Of a DNA stretch of 8,817 bases, positions 1 through 6,556 are shown in pieces. Positions within the stretch are counted from its first letter, which is position 1. The number at the start of each line of letters is the position of its first letter. Source of the DNA: Pseudomonadota bacterium (GTDB lineage: Bacteria; Pseudomonadota; Alphaproteobacteria; Caulobacterales; Caulobacteraceae); contig JAEYAO010000048.1 of NCBI GenBank assembly GCA_023456105.1, positions 1 through 8,817 of the forward strand, in the 5' to 3' direction. A model generated the notes under the pieces. It was given only the letters and a program-made list of their open reading frames with translations, did not search any database and was not told where the DNA came from. A program made the translations under genes and the position numbers.

Positions 1-7
1 CGGTCCC

Positions 8-25
8 CCTCCCCCAAGGGGGAGG
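8..25. repeat. GC-rich perfect hairpin downstream of mucR
   Basis: CCTCCCCC (8-15) and GGGGGAGG (18-25) are perfect 8-bp inverted arms around AA. The hairpin lies 18 bp beyond the mucR stop. Read leftward no T-run follows, so it is at best a weak intrinsic terminator for mucR. Read rightward it is followed by GAGTTTAG, so it could instead end a rightward gene lying outside the window. Its composition resembles the hairpins in the fliJ-xylanase gap, so it may be the edge of a related interspersed repeat. That relation is an inference. Confidence 0.5.
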
Positions 26-43
26 AGTTTAGATTGCCGCGCC

Positions 44-487
44 TTACTTCTTCGCGCGACCGGCGCCGGCCGTGGCGGCGCGGGCGGGTTTGCGGCCGCC
101 TTGGCCCAGGCCCATCTGCTTGGCCAGGTCCGAGCGCGCCTTGGCGTAGTTGGGCGCCACCATGGGGTAATCCTTGGCCAGGCCCCACTTGGTCCGGTAT
201 TCCTCGGGGCTCATGTCGTATTTGGTGCGCAGGTGACGCTTCAACGACTTGAACTTGCGGCCGTCTTCCAGACAGATCAGGTAATCGGGCGCGATCGACT
301 TGCGGATCGGCACCGCCGGTTCCTTGGGCTCCGGCTCAGGCTCGACGGCGCCGGTGGTGACTTGCGACAGGGCGGCGTGGATGTTGGCGATCAGCGACGG
401 CAGCGTCTCTGCGGACACCGTATTGTTGCCGACATAGGCCGAAACGATGTCGGCGGTCATTTCCAGCAGTTCGGGCTTTTCGTCCAT
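44..487 (-). CDS. mucR: MucR/Ros-family transcriptional regulator
   Basis: A 147-residue DNA-binding regulator of the Ros/MucR family. An N-terminal helical part (about 1-45) is followed by a proline/glutamate linker (about 48-60), the zinc-finger-like core (about 67-115, with SLKRHLRT at 81-88, SPEEYRTKWGL at 93-103 and DYPMVAPNYA at 106-115) and a basic Ala/Gly/Lys tail. Of the four zinc ligands of Agrobacterium Ros (C-x2-C-x9-H-x4-H) the positions here read Cys72, Asp75, His85, Tyr90, so the second Cys and last His are replaced. Ros homologues with Cys-Asp-His-His or no zinc site are known and still fold and bind DNA. In Caulobacter, MucR1/2 act with CtrA and SciP in the cell-cycle programme; extending that role to this gene is inference. 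The ATG is supported by AGGTGAG (497-503) 9 nt upstream. Length is normal for the family. Confidence 0.93.
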   Translation of the reverse strand: MDEKPELLEMTADIVSAYVGNNTVSAETLPSLIANIHAALSQVTTGAVEPEPEPKEPAVPIRKSIAPDYLICLEDGRKFKSLKRHLRTKYDMSPEEYRTKWGLAKDYPMVAPNYAKARSDLAKQMGLGQGGRKPARAATAGAGRAKK

Positions 488-649
488 CCGGATCGTCTCA
501 CCTGTTGAGTTGCAAGGTGCGACTGGTGAATATCAGCCGCCAAGACTTCGCCCTCTACGGACGTTCGTCGATGAAAGCAACGCATCACGCCTGTTTCAGT
601 CCTTGTTTCCCACCGGCGGCGCAATCCTCGCGCTATACGACCGGCGTGG
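488..649 (-). promoter_or_regulatory. Upstream region of mucR, promoter not resolved
   Basis: These 162 bp separate the end of the DUF2336 gene from the mucR start. The gap is long enough for mucR to have its own promoter. Apart from the ribosome binding site AGGTGAG at 497-503 I see no convincing -35/-10 pair, no TTAA element and no clean terminator hairpin for the DUF2336 gene. The region has no supported gene. MucR proteins often control their own genes through AT-rich sites; none stands out here. Confidence 0.3.
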
Positions 650-1873
650 TCAGCGTCCGAAGTCTTGCGCCAGCGCCATCATCGCCGCGCGCTGGGGCGC
701 GGAATATTCATCCACCGCCTCGTCCTCGCCCTGCCGTATCGCGCGAAGAAGCGTGGGCGTCAGCGCCGATGACAGCGACCAGTTCCAGTATCGCAGAACG
801 GTCTGCGCGCGATCGACGGCGAGCATTTCATAGGTGACCTGCACCCGCTCCCAGTCGGGATGCACCTGACCGTCGGCCGTTGCTTCGGGTCGCCGCATGG
901 ACCGCCAGAGGTTCAGCAGATCGGCGCGCCCCAAGCCGGTCGCCTTACACAGGATGGCGAGTGGCTCGCCGCCCGGATCGCCCAGGATCTTGGCCCCGGT
1001 CAGCGGCTTGATGCCCGCCAGATAAGCGATCTCGGACGCGGTCTCGCGCGTCAGGCCGTTCTGCCCGGCATGGGCGACGGCGGCCTCCAGGTCGTCGAAC
1101 GGGCTCTTGGCGATGGCGGCGCGGTTGCGCTGGCGCCGCTCGATGAACTGCAGGGCCTTGCGCGAGACGGGATCGGCCCAGCCTTCGCGCGCGGCCATGG
1201 CGAAGACGTCCTCCGACACCTCCTGCATCACCTCGCGCGAGACGGCGAACCGCTGCAGGATGGTGCGCCGGTCCTCCGGCCCACACCACCAGAACATCAC
1301 ATAGGCGCCGGACGGCCGCAGTTCCGGCCGCTTCAGCAGCGCCGTGCATAGGGACGGCGTCTGACGGCTGACGCCCACCACCCCCTCCAATCCCACCTGC
1401 GACAGGCGGGCGGTCGTGTTGCGCAGCACGCACTCGATCACGGCCGTCTCGCCGAACGAGAACAGCGTCTCGGTCACCACCTCCGACAGGCCGCGCCGGC
1501 CGGCCATGGCGAAGCGATGCTCCGGTCCCGCATCTCGGGCGCACGACACCAGGTCGGCGTCGGTCAGGGACGCGCATTGTTCGATCAACAGACCCGCGAT
1601 CTCGGGCTCGTCGCGCAGCAGCATCCGCGCCACGCTGTTGGGCAGTTCGGCCAAGGGCGCCAGGCGCGCCGCGACCCGGCGGCGCTCCTGCGGCGCGGCC
1701 AGCCGCAGCATCTCGACCAGCAGGTCGCCGGTGACCGAGCGCTCGAATGCGTTGATGCGGCTGGCGGGCAGCGACACCACGTCGGCCAGGCGCTTCAACA
1801 GGGCGTGACGCGCCTTGAAGCGCTCGGCGGTCCCGCCGCCTTCCTCGCCTGTCGCCGCCACAGCATCGCTCAT
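650..1873 (-). CDS. DUF2336 domain-containing protein
   Basis: A 407-residue, cytoplasmic, largely alpha-helical protein with no signal peptide or membrane segment. I recognise it as DUF2336 (Pfam PF10098), an alphaproteobacterial family of unknown function with HEAT-like helical repeats. Typical features are the N-terminal LLKRLADVV segment (about 26-34), repeated helices with the pattern LLRDEPEIAGLLIEQC (about 84-99) and a C-terminal region with LAGIKPLTGAKILGDPGGEPLAILCKATGL-like character. The gene lies 45 bp after cysK on the same strand, so co-transcription is possible. The ATG at 1873 has no recognisable Shine-Dalgarno sequence, while GGTTAACC lies 23 bp upstream of it, which would fit an own promoter and a leaderless or short-leader mRNA (inference). 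Some family members occur near motility or cell-cycle genes, as here, but the function is not known. Confidence 0.88.
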   Translation of the reverse strand: MSDAVAATGEEGGGTAERFKARHALLKRLADVVSLPASRINAFERSVTGDLLVEMLRLAAPQERRRVAARLAPLAELPNSVARMLLRDEPEIAGLLIEQCASLTDADLVSCARDAGPEHRFAMAGRRGLSEVVTETLFSFGETAVIECVLRNTTARLSQVGLEGVVGVSRQTPSLCTALLKRPELRPSGAYVMFWWCGPEDRRTILQRFAVSREVMQEVSEDVFAMAAREGWADPVSRKALQFIERRQRNRAAIAKSPFDDLEAAVAHAGQNGLTRETASEIAYLAGIKPLTGAKILGDPGGEPLAILCKATGLGRADLLNLWRSMRRPEATADGQVHPDWERVQVTYEMLAVDRAQTVLRYWNWSLSSALTPTLLRAIRQGEDEAVDEYSAPQRAAMMALAQDFGR

Positions 1874-1896
1874 GGTCGACGACGCTAACGGACGGC

Positions 1897-1904
1897 GGTT
1901 AACC
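1897..1904 (-). promoter_or_regulatory. GGTTAACC palindrome, possible CtrA half-site upstream of DUF2336 gene
   Basis: The octamer GGTTAACC lies in the 45-bp gap between cysK and the DUF2336 start. It contains TTAACC, the half-site of the Caulobacter cell-cycle regulator CtrA (full site TTAA-N7-TTAA). Reading toward the gene, a second, degenerate half GTTAG follows but with 10 rather than 7 intervening bases, so this is not a canonical full site. Function is inferred only from sequence and position. Confidence 0.3.
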
Positions 1905-1918
1905 TGCGGTATGCGGGC

Positions 1919-2935
1919 CTACAGCCCTTCGAACAGCGCCGTCGACAGATAGCGTTCGGCGAAGGAGGGGATGATCACCACGATGGTCTTGCCCGCGTTC
2001 TCGTCCAGCGCGGCCAGGCGGTAGGCGGCGACCAGGGCCGCCCCGGAGGAGATGCCGACCGGCACGCCTTCCGTGCGGGCGACCTTGCGGGCCATGTCGA
2101 AGCTGTCCTCGTTGGAGACCTGCTCCACCCCGTCGATCACCGAGCGATCGACGATGGAGGGAACGAAGCCCGCGCCGATGCCCTGGATCTTGTGCGGTCC
2201 CGGCTCGCCGCCCGACAGCACGGGCGAGGCCGTGGGCTCCACTGCGATCATCCGGAGCGAGGGCTTGCGGGCCTTCAACGCTTGGCCGACGCCGGTGATG
2301 GTGCCGCCGGTGCCCACGCCCGCGACGACGATGTCCACCGCCCCGTCCGTGTCGTTCCAGATCTCCTCGGCCGTGGTGACCTTGTGGATGGCGGGGTTGG
2401 CGGCGTTCTCGAACTGCGACGGACTGACGGCGTTCGGGGTCGAGGCCAGCAGCTCCTGCGCGCGGGCGATGGCGCCCTTCATGCCCTTTTCGGCCGGCGT
2501 CAGCTCCAGCCGGGCGCCCAGCAGCGCCAGCATCTTGCGCCGCTCGATCGACATGCTTTCGGGCATGCACAGGATCAGGCGAAGACCCTTGGCGGCGGCC
2601 ACAAAGGCGAGCGCGATGCCCGTGTTGCCGCTGGTCGGTTCGATCAGCACGGTGTCGGCGTCGATGCGCCCCTGCGCCTCCAGCGCCTCGACCATGGCGA
2701 CGCCGATGCGGTCCTTGACCGAGGCGACGGGGTTGAAGAACTCCAGTTTCGCCAGAACCGTCGCCTGGGCCCCATGCTCCGCCGACAGGCGCGGCAGCCT
2801 GACCAGGGGCGTGTCGCCGATGGTGTCGATGATGGAGTCATAGACCTTGCCCCGCCCCGACTTGCGGTGGCGCGAGGCGTCGTAGTCGGCTGCGGTCCCG
2901 GCGTGGACGTTGGCTTGGGCGGCGGCGTCGGTCAT
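1919..2935 (-). CDS. cysK: Cysteine synthase A (O-acetylserine sulfhydrylase)
   Basis: A 338-residue PLP enzyme that makes L-cysteine from O-acetylserine and sulfide in the cytoplasm. Visible family motifs, numbered from the chosen start, are the PLP Lys74 in NPVASVKDRIG, the substrate loop TSGNTG (101-106), SQFENAANP (173-181), the phosphate-binding glycine loop GVGTGGTITG (206-215), QGIGAGFVP (251-259) and GISSGAA (294-300) with the serine that contacts the PLP ring nitrogen. The C-terminal ERYLSTALF is typical of CysK. I start at the ATG at 2935 because GGAGA (2946-2950) lies 10 nt upstream; a 21-codon-longer TTG start at 2998 lacks support. Even so, about 30 mostly polar residues precede the segment where E. 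coli CysK begins, and no later in-frame start fits. CysM is a less likely identity. No other sulfur-assimilation gene is visible nearby. Confidence 0.95.
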   Translation of the reverse strand: MTDAAAQANVHAGTAADYDASRHRKSGRGKVYDSIIDTIGDTPLVRLPRLSAEHGAQATVLAKLEFFNPVASVKDRIGVAMVEALEAQGRIDADTVLIEPTSGNTGIALAFVAAAKGLRLILCMPESMSIERRKMLALLGARLELTPAEKGMKGAIARAQELLASTPNAVSPSQFENAANPAIHKVTTAEEIWNDTDGAVDIVVAGVGTGGTITGVGQALKARKPSLRMIAVEPTASPVLSGGEPGPHKIQGIGAGFVPSIVDRSVIDGVEQVSNEDSFDMARKVARTEGVPVGISSGAALVAAYRLAALDENAGKTIVVIIPSFAERYLSTALFEGL

Positions 2936-3003
2936 GGCGTTTTGGTCTCCGCGGGCGTTGCGTGTCGCCAACAGATAAGGCCTCGGGCCACGGCGCAAGG
3001 GCC

Positions 3004-3030
3004 GGGCGGCGATGATTTCTGTCGCCGCCC
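3004..3030 (-). terminator. Stem-loop after the chemoreceptor gene, probable terminator
   Basis: GGGCGGCGA (3004-3012) and TCGCCGCCC (3022-3030) are perfect 9-bp arms with a 9-nt loop. The hairpin begins 14 bp after the chemoreceptor stop and sits upstream of cysK on the same strand. There is no T-run after it in the leftward direction, so it is a GC hairpin without the classical U-tail, as is common in GC-rich genomes. It would separate the chemoreceptor transcript from cysK. Confidence 0.5.
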
Positions 3031-3044
3031 TTCAGATTTCCACG

Positions 3045-4469
3045 TCAGCCGCGAGCAAAGGCCAGCACCCGCGCCTGCGCCTGGTGCACCGGCGACGTCG
3101 ACGCCGGCGCATCGTCCGACAGGCGGAAGCGCTCGATCAGCTGCGCCAGGCCTTGCGCCTCCTGCGTCAGCGAATGGCTCGCGGCGGTGGCCTCCTCGAC
3201 CATGGCGGCGTTCTGCTGGGTCACCTGGTCCATCTGGTTCACGGCGGTGTTGACCTCCGCCAGGGCCGTAGCCTGCTCCTGCGTCGAGGCGTTGATCTCG
3301 GTCATCAGTCCGGTGATGTCGCCGATGCGGTCGACGATGCCGGTCAGCGACCGGCCCGTCTCGTTGACCAGGGCCACGCCGCTCTTCACCTGGGCGCCGC
3401 TTTCGGAGATCAGCGCCTTGATCTCCTTGGCCGCCTCGGCCGAGCGCTGAGCCAGGGCCCGCACCTCCGACGCCACGACCGCGAAGCCGCGTCCCGCCTC
3501 GCCCGCTCGCGCCGCCTCGACCCCGGCGTTCAGGGCCAAGAGGTTGGTCTGGAAGGCGATCTCGTCGATCACGCCGATGATCTGGTTGATCTGGGTCGAG
3601 GACTGCTCGATCGCGGTCATGGCGGCGACCGTGCGGCCCACCACCTCGCCGCTCGCCTCGGCGTCCCGCCGCGCCTGCTCCACCACGCCGTGGGCGCGAT
3701 TTGCGTTTGCCGCCATCAACTTCACCGTCGCGGTGACCTCATCCAGCGCGGCGGCGGTCTCCTCCAGCGTGGCGGCCTGACGCTCGGTGCGCCGCGACAG
3801 ATCGTCGGAGGCGTGGCTGATCTCTCCGGCCCCGGCGCGGATGGCGCCGGCCTTGGTGTTGATCACGCCGATATCGACTTCCAGCTGGCCCATGGCGGCG
3901 TTGAAGTCGGCCTTCAGCTGAGCGTAGCGGCCCGGCATGTCTGCGTTGATGCGGTGCGACAGGTCGCCGCTCGCCAGGGCGCTGAGCCCCCGCCCCGTCT
4001 CGACGACCACCAGCGTCTGCAGCTCGGCGGCGGCGTGGTCGGCCTCGGCCCGGCGCTCGCGCTCGATGGTGGCGGCTGTCACGTCCGTGGCGAACTTGAT
4101 CACCTTGAAGGGCTTTCCGGCCTCGTCCAGGATCGGGTTGTACGACGCCTCGATCACCACCCTGCGGCCGCCCTGGCCGTAGCGGGTGAAGGTGTCCACA
4201 AAGAACTCTCCGGCGCTCAAACGCCGCCAGAAGTCAGCATAGGCGGGGCTCGCAGCCTCCGCGGGGTCCATGAACATGCGGTGATGCCGACCCTGGATGT
4301 CCTCCAGCCGGTAGCCCATCGTCGACAGGAAGTTGGGGTTGGCGGTGCGGATGACGCCGTCGAGGTCGAACTCGATCACGGCCTGGGAGCGGTGAACCGC
4401 ATCCAGCACGCTGCGTTGTTCCAAGAGCTGCGCAGCGTTTTCGGCGGTGCGGCGCTTTGACATGAACAT
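3045..4469 (-). CDS. PAS domain methyl-accepting chemotaxis protein (soluble)
   Basis: A 474-residue cytoplasmic chemoreceptor. One PAS domain (about 25-135) contains the motifs GVIRTANPNFLSTMGY and EASYNPILDEAGKP, ending in KFATDVT. A HAMP-like helical linker follows (about 155-205), then the MCP signalling domain (about 215-450). The hairpin tip that contacts CheA and CheW is at about 301-340 (DEIAFQTNLLALNAGVEAAR). There is no membrane segment or signal peptide, so the input must be intracellular; many such PAS receptors sense redox state or oxygen through FAD or heme, but no ligand can be assigned here. No CheB/CheR-binding C-terminal pentapeptide is seen. The first ATG is preferred because AGGA (4477-4480) is 7 nt upstream of it. 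No cheA, cheW or other chemotaxis genes are adjacent, so this is an orphan receptor gene divergent from the marR-fliI-fliJ block. Confidence 0.93.
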   Translation of the reverse strand: MFMSKRRTAENAAQLLEQRSVLDAVHRSQAVIEFDLDGVIRTANPNFLSTMGYRLEDIQGRHHRMFMDPAEAASPAYADFWRRLSAGEFFVDTFTRYGQGGRRVVIEASYNPILDEAGKPFKVIKFATDVTAATIERERRAEADHAAAELQTLVVVETGRGLSALASGDLSHRINADMPGRYAQLKADFNAAMGQLEVDIGVINTKAGAIRAGAGEISHASDDLSRRTERQAATLEETAAALDEVTATVKLMAANANRAHGVVEQARRDAEASGEVVGRTVAAMTAIEQSSTQINQIIGVIDEIAFQTNLLALNAGVEAARAGEAGRGFAVVASEVRALAQRSAEAAKEIKALISESGAQVKSGVALVNETGRSLTGIVDRIGDITGLMTEINASTQEQATALAEVNTAVNQMDQVTQQNAAMVEEATAASHSLTQEAQGLAQLIERFRLSDDAPASTSPVHQAQARVLAFARG

Positions 4470-4644
4470 GTCGAGGTCCTGATTCTTCTGTCCGGAGAGT
4501 CTTATCCCCGGCCGCCTTCCAACGCCGTAAGGGTTGGTTAGCGCGCTATTATCCGCATCCGAAACCGCAAAGGTTCGGTCACTACGGTGTTAGGCAGCGC
4601 AAACGGCGTCGCTTGCGCCGAGTTCCAGTCCGAAGAAGCCCAAC
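4470..4644. promoter_or_regulatory. Divergent promoter region between chemoreceptor and marR
   Basis: This 175-bp gap must hold the promoters of both flanking genes. It contains a perfect 10-bp palindrome TAGCGCGCTA (4539-4548). An imperfect inverted repeat follows, CCGAAACC (4559-4566) against GGTTCGG (4572-4578). GTTAGGCA (4589-4596) is repeated in inverted orientation as TGCCTAAC (4646-4653) at the marR start. MarR proteins commonly repress their own and divergent genes through such palindromes, so these are candidate operators. I could not assign a -35/-10 pair or a sigma-54 site (TGGCAC-N5-TTGC) with confidence. No gene is supported within the gap. Confidence 0.4.
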
Positions 4645-5151
4645 GTGCCTAACCGCTTATTCACCAAGACCGACGTCGCCGACATGCAGGCGGAGCAGCT
4701 GAAGCTCGCCATCGCCTTCTCCATCATGCTGGTGGGCCGTCGCTGGAAGGCGCGCTTCGCCCACCTGGTCAAACCATCCGGCAACACGACTGCTCGGATG
4801 GGCGCTCTCTACTACCTCGCCGAGGCGCCCAAGGGTCTCACCCAAGCCGAGCTTTCAGAGCTGCTGAACATCAGCCCGGCCACCCTGACGCGGTTGCTGG
4901 ACGGTATGGAGAGCCGCGGCATGATCAGCCGCCGGGCCCTGATCGGCGACCGCCGCGCCAAGCTGGTGTTCATCGAAGATCAAGGGCGCAAGGACTTGAC
5001 CGAACTGGATCAGGTCGCGGGCGAATTGCGCGACCACCTGCTCGATGAGGTCGAAGAACAGGACCTGCGCACGACGCTTGCCGTGCTCCGAAAGATCGAA
5101 AGCCGTTTGCGTGAGGACGGCTCCGCCGACACCGGCTTCACTGGCCGTTAA
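4645..5151 (+). CDS. MarR-family transcriptional regulator
   Basis: A 168-residue winged-helix regulator. After an N-terminal dimerisation helix, the DNA-binding part runs from GLTQAELSELLNISPATLTR (about 64-83) through LLDGMESRGMISRR (84-97) to the wing with the MarR signature Asp102-Arg103-Arg104. A long C-terminal helix (about 115-157) completes the dimer interface. MarR proteins are dimers that bind palindromes and release on binding a small ligand or on oxidation; the ligand here is unknown. The start is uncertain: GTG at 4645 gives the full N-terminal helix but has only a weak GAAG upstream, and the next ATG (4684) has no better site and removes 13 residues. The gene ends inside the inverted repeat that precedes fliI, 52 bp before the fliI start, so it may be part of the same transcript or a neighbour that influences fliIJ. 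The target genes cannot be told from sequence. Confidence 0.88.
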   Translation: MPNRLFTKTDVADMQAEQLKLAIAFSIMLVGRRWKARFAHLVKPSGNTTARMGALYYLAEAPKGLTQAELSELLNISPATLTRLLDGMESRGMISRRALIGDRRAKLVFIEDQGRKDLTELDQVAGELRDHLLDEVEEQDLRTTLAVLRKIESRLREDGSADTGFTGR

Positions 5152-5178
5152 CCACGACGCCGCCAAAGGTTAACGGCC
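5143..5178 (+). promoter_or_regulatory. Perfect 11-bp inverted repeat with two GTTAAC sites upstream of fliI
   Basis: GGCCGTTAACC (5143-5153) and GGTTAACGGCC (5168-5178) are perfect inverted arms separated by 14 bp. The left arm overlaps the marR stop codon, and the right arm ends 25 bp before the fliI start. Each arm carries a TTAA half-site of CtrA type; the two are 22 bp apart start to start, twice the 11 bp of the canonical TTAA-N7-TTAA box and therefore on the same DNA face. In Caulobacter, fliIJ is a class II flagellar operon, the class activated by CtrA. As RNA, the same arms would form a hairpin able to end marR transcription, but no T-run follows. Both roles are inferred. Confidence 0.5.
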
Positions 5179-5189
5179 CTGTCGCGGCC

Positions 5190-5194
5190 GGAGA
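5190..5194 (+). promoter_or_regulatory. Ribosome binding site deciding the TTG start of fliI
   Basis: GGAGA lies 9 nt upstream of the TTG at 5204. No ATG or GTG in frame offers an equivalent site, and the protein begins with the expected FliI N-terminal sequence just after this TTG. This supports the rare start codon. Confidence 0.65.
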
Positions 5195-5203
5195 CCTTCC
5201 CCC

Positions 5204-6547
5204 TTGCGCAACCTGATCTCCGCCGTCGAAGCGATCGATCCGCTGGTCGTGACCGGCAAGGTCGCGGGCGTCAACGGCCTGTTGATCGAGTCGCGCGGCG
5301 GCCTCTCGCGCCTGGCCGTCGGCGCTCGCGCCGAGATCGGCCGACGCGGCGCCGAGCCCCTGCCGGCCGAGGTGGTGGGCTTTCGCGACGCCAAGGCGCT
5401 GCTGATGCCGTTCGGCCCGGTCGAGGGCGTCGCGCCGGGCGCAGACATCCGCATCATCGACACGGCGGCGGCTGTGCGGCCGACCACCGCCTGGCTGGGC
5501 CGCATCATCGACGCCTTCGGCAATCCGATCGACGGCAAGGGCCCGCTGCCGCAGGGGCCCGCGCCCTACCCCCTTCGCGCCGCGCCGCCCGCCGCCCATT
5601 CGCGCGGCCGGGTGGGCGAGCGGCTGGACCTGGGCGTGCGCGCCATGGACGTCTTCACCACCACCTGCCGGGGCCAGCGGCTGGGCATCTTCGCCGGTTC
5701 AGGCGTGGGCAAGTCGGTGCTGCTGTCGATGCTGGCCAAGGAGGCGACGTGCGACGCCGTGGTCGTCGGCCTGATCGGCGAACGCGGCCGCGAGGTGCGC
5801 GAGTTCGTTGAGGAGACGCTGGGCGAAGAGGGCCTACGCCGAGCGGTGGTGGTGGTGGCGACCTCCGACGAGCCTGCGCTGAAGCGCAGGCAGTCCGCCT
5901 ATATGACCATGGCCATCGCCGAATATCTGCGCGACCAGGACCTGGAGGTGCTGTGCCTGATGGACAGCGTCACCCGCTTCGCCATGGCCCAGCGCGAGAT
6001 CGGCCTAGCGGCGGGGGAGCCGCCGACCACCAAGGGCTACACCCCCACCGTCTTCACCGAACTGCCCAAGCTCCTGGAGCGCGCCGGGCCGGGGCCGATC
6101 CGGCCGGACGGCACGACGGCGGCGCCGATCACCGCCCTGTTCACCGTGCTGGTCGACGGCGGCGACCACGACGAACCGATCGCCGACGCGGTGCGCGGTA
6201 TCCTGGACGGCCACATCGTCATGGACCGGAAGATCGCGGAACGCGGGCGCTTTCCCGCCATCGACGTGCTGAAGTCGGTCAGCCGCACCCTGCCTGGCTG
6301 CCAGACCCCGCCCGAGCGCGAGCTGAACAAGCGCGCCCGCCAGGCCCTGAGCGCCTACGCCAACATGGAGGAGCTGATCAAGATCGGCGCCTACCGCTCG
6401 GGCGCCGACCCGATCGTGGACCGCGCCATCGCGCTGAACCCCGCGCTGGAAGGATTCCTTGGGCAGGACAAGGACGACGCCACGCCTCTTTCCGAATCCT
6501 TTACCCGGCTCGAGGCAATCCTGAACCAAGGCATGATCAGGGAGTGA
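5204..6547 (+). CDS. fliI: Flagellar type III export ATPase FliI
   Basis: A 447-residue ATPase of the flagellar type III export apparatus, related to the F1-ATPase beta subunit. It forms a hexamer at the cytoplasmic base of the flagellum and helps unfold and load rod, hook and filament subunits. An N-terminal beta-barrel (about 1-90) is followed by the ATPase core. Visible motifs are Walker A AGSGVGKS (164-171, Lys170), GERGREV (192-198, catalytic Glu193), a Walker B strand LEVLCLMD ending in Asp254 with SVTRFA after it, and GEPPTTKGYTPTVFTELPKLLER (271-293), diagnostic for type III ATPases. The C-terminal helical domain has LNKRARQALSAYANMEELI. FliI is preferred over injectisome homologues because fliJ follows 9 bp downstream. 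In Caulobacter, fliI-fliJ is a two-gene class II operon needed for motility. Translation begins at TTG, supported by GGAGA 9 nt upstream. No other flagellar gene is in view. Confidence 0.96.
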   Translation: MRNLISAVEAIDPLVVTGKVAGVNGLLIESRGGLSRLAVGARAEIGRRGAEPLPAEVVGFRDAKALLMPFGPVEGVAPGADIRIIDTAAAVRPTTAWLGRIIDAFGNPIDGKGPLPQGPAPYPLRAAPPAAHSRGRVGERLDLGVRAMDVFTTTCRGQRLGIFAGSGVGKSVLLSMLAKEATCDAVVVGLIGERGREVREFVEETLGEEGLRRAVVVVATSDEPALKRRQSAYMTMAIAEYLRDQDLEVLCLMDSVTRFAMAQREIGLAAGEPPTTKGYTPTVFTELPKLLERAGPGPIRPDGTTAAPITALFTVLVDGGDHDEPIADAVRGILDGHIVMDRKIAERGRFPAIDVLKSVSRTLPGCQTPPERELNKRARQALSAYANMEELIKIGAYRSGADPIVDRAIALNPALEGFLGQDKDDATPLSESFTRLEAILNQGMIRE

Positions 6548-6556
6548 TGACGTAGA

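Noticed and set aside
605..648. Inverted repeat between the DUF2336 stop and mucR as a terminator
   Set aside because: CCCACCGGCGG and CCGGCGTGG can pair only with a gap and mismatch, and no T-run follows; too weak to call.
447..833. Rightward frames (447-833, 505-837) covering the mucR upstream gap and the end of the DUF2336 gene
   Set aside because: They lack a plausible ribosome binding site and domain, and most of their length is antisense to DUF2336 coding sequence.
2936..2998. Longer cysK start at TTG 2998
   Set aside because: It adds 21 Arg-rich residues without a ribosome binding site, whereas the ATG at 2935 has GGAGA 10 nt upstream.
2192..3253. A 353-codon rightward frame opposite cysK
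   Set aside because: It spans the end of one gene, an intergenic hairpin and cysK in antisense, with Arg/Gly/Pro-rich nonsense composition; cysK carries all its catalytic motifs.
3012..4460. A 482-codon open frame antisense to the chemoreceptor gene
   Set aside because: It mirrors the chemoreceptor almost exactly and its product is rich in His, Arg, Gly and Leu with no domain; long antisense frames are expected opposite GC-rich genes. The chemoreceptor has unmistakable family motifs.
3045..4469. Gly in place of Ala in the chemoreceptor tip (NAGVEAARAGE instead of NAAVEAARAGE)
   Set aside because: Looked like a change in the CheA-contact tip, but I recall NAGVEAARAG as common in alphaproteobacterial receptors, so it is not an anomaly.
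4470..4644. Sigma-54 type flagellar promoter
   Set aside because: I looked for TGGCAC-N5-TTGC on both strands of this gap and upstream of fliI and found no adequate match, consistent with fliIJ being class II and not a later class.
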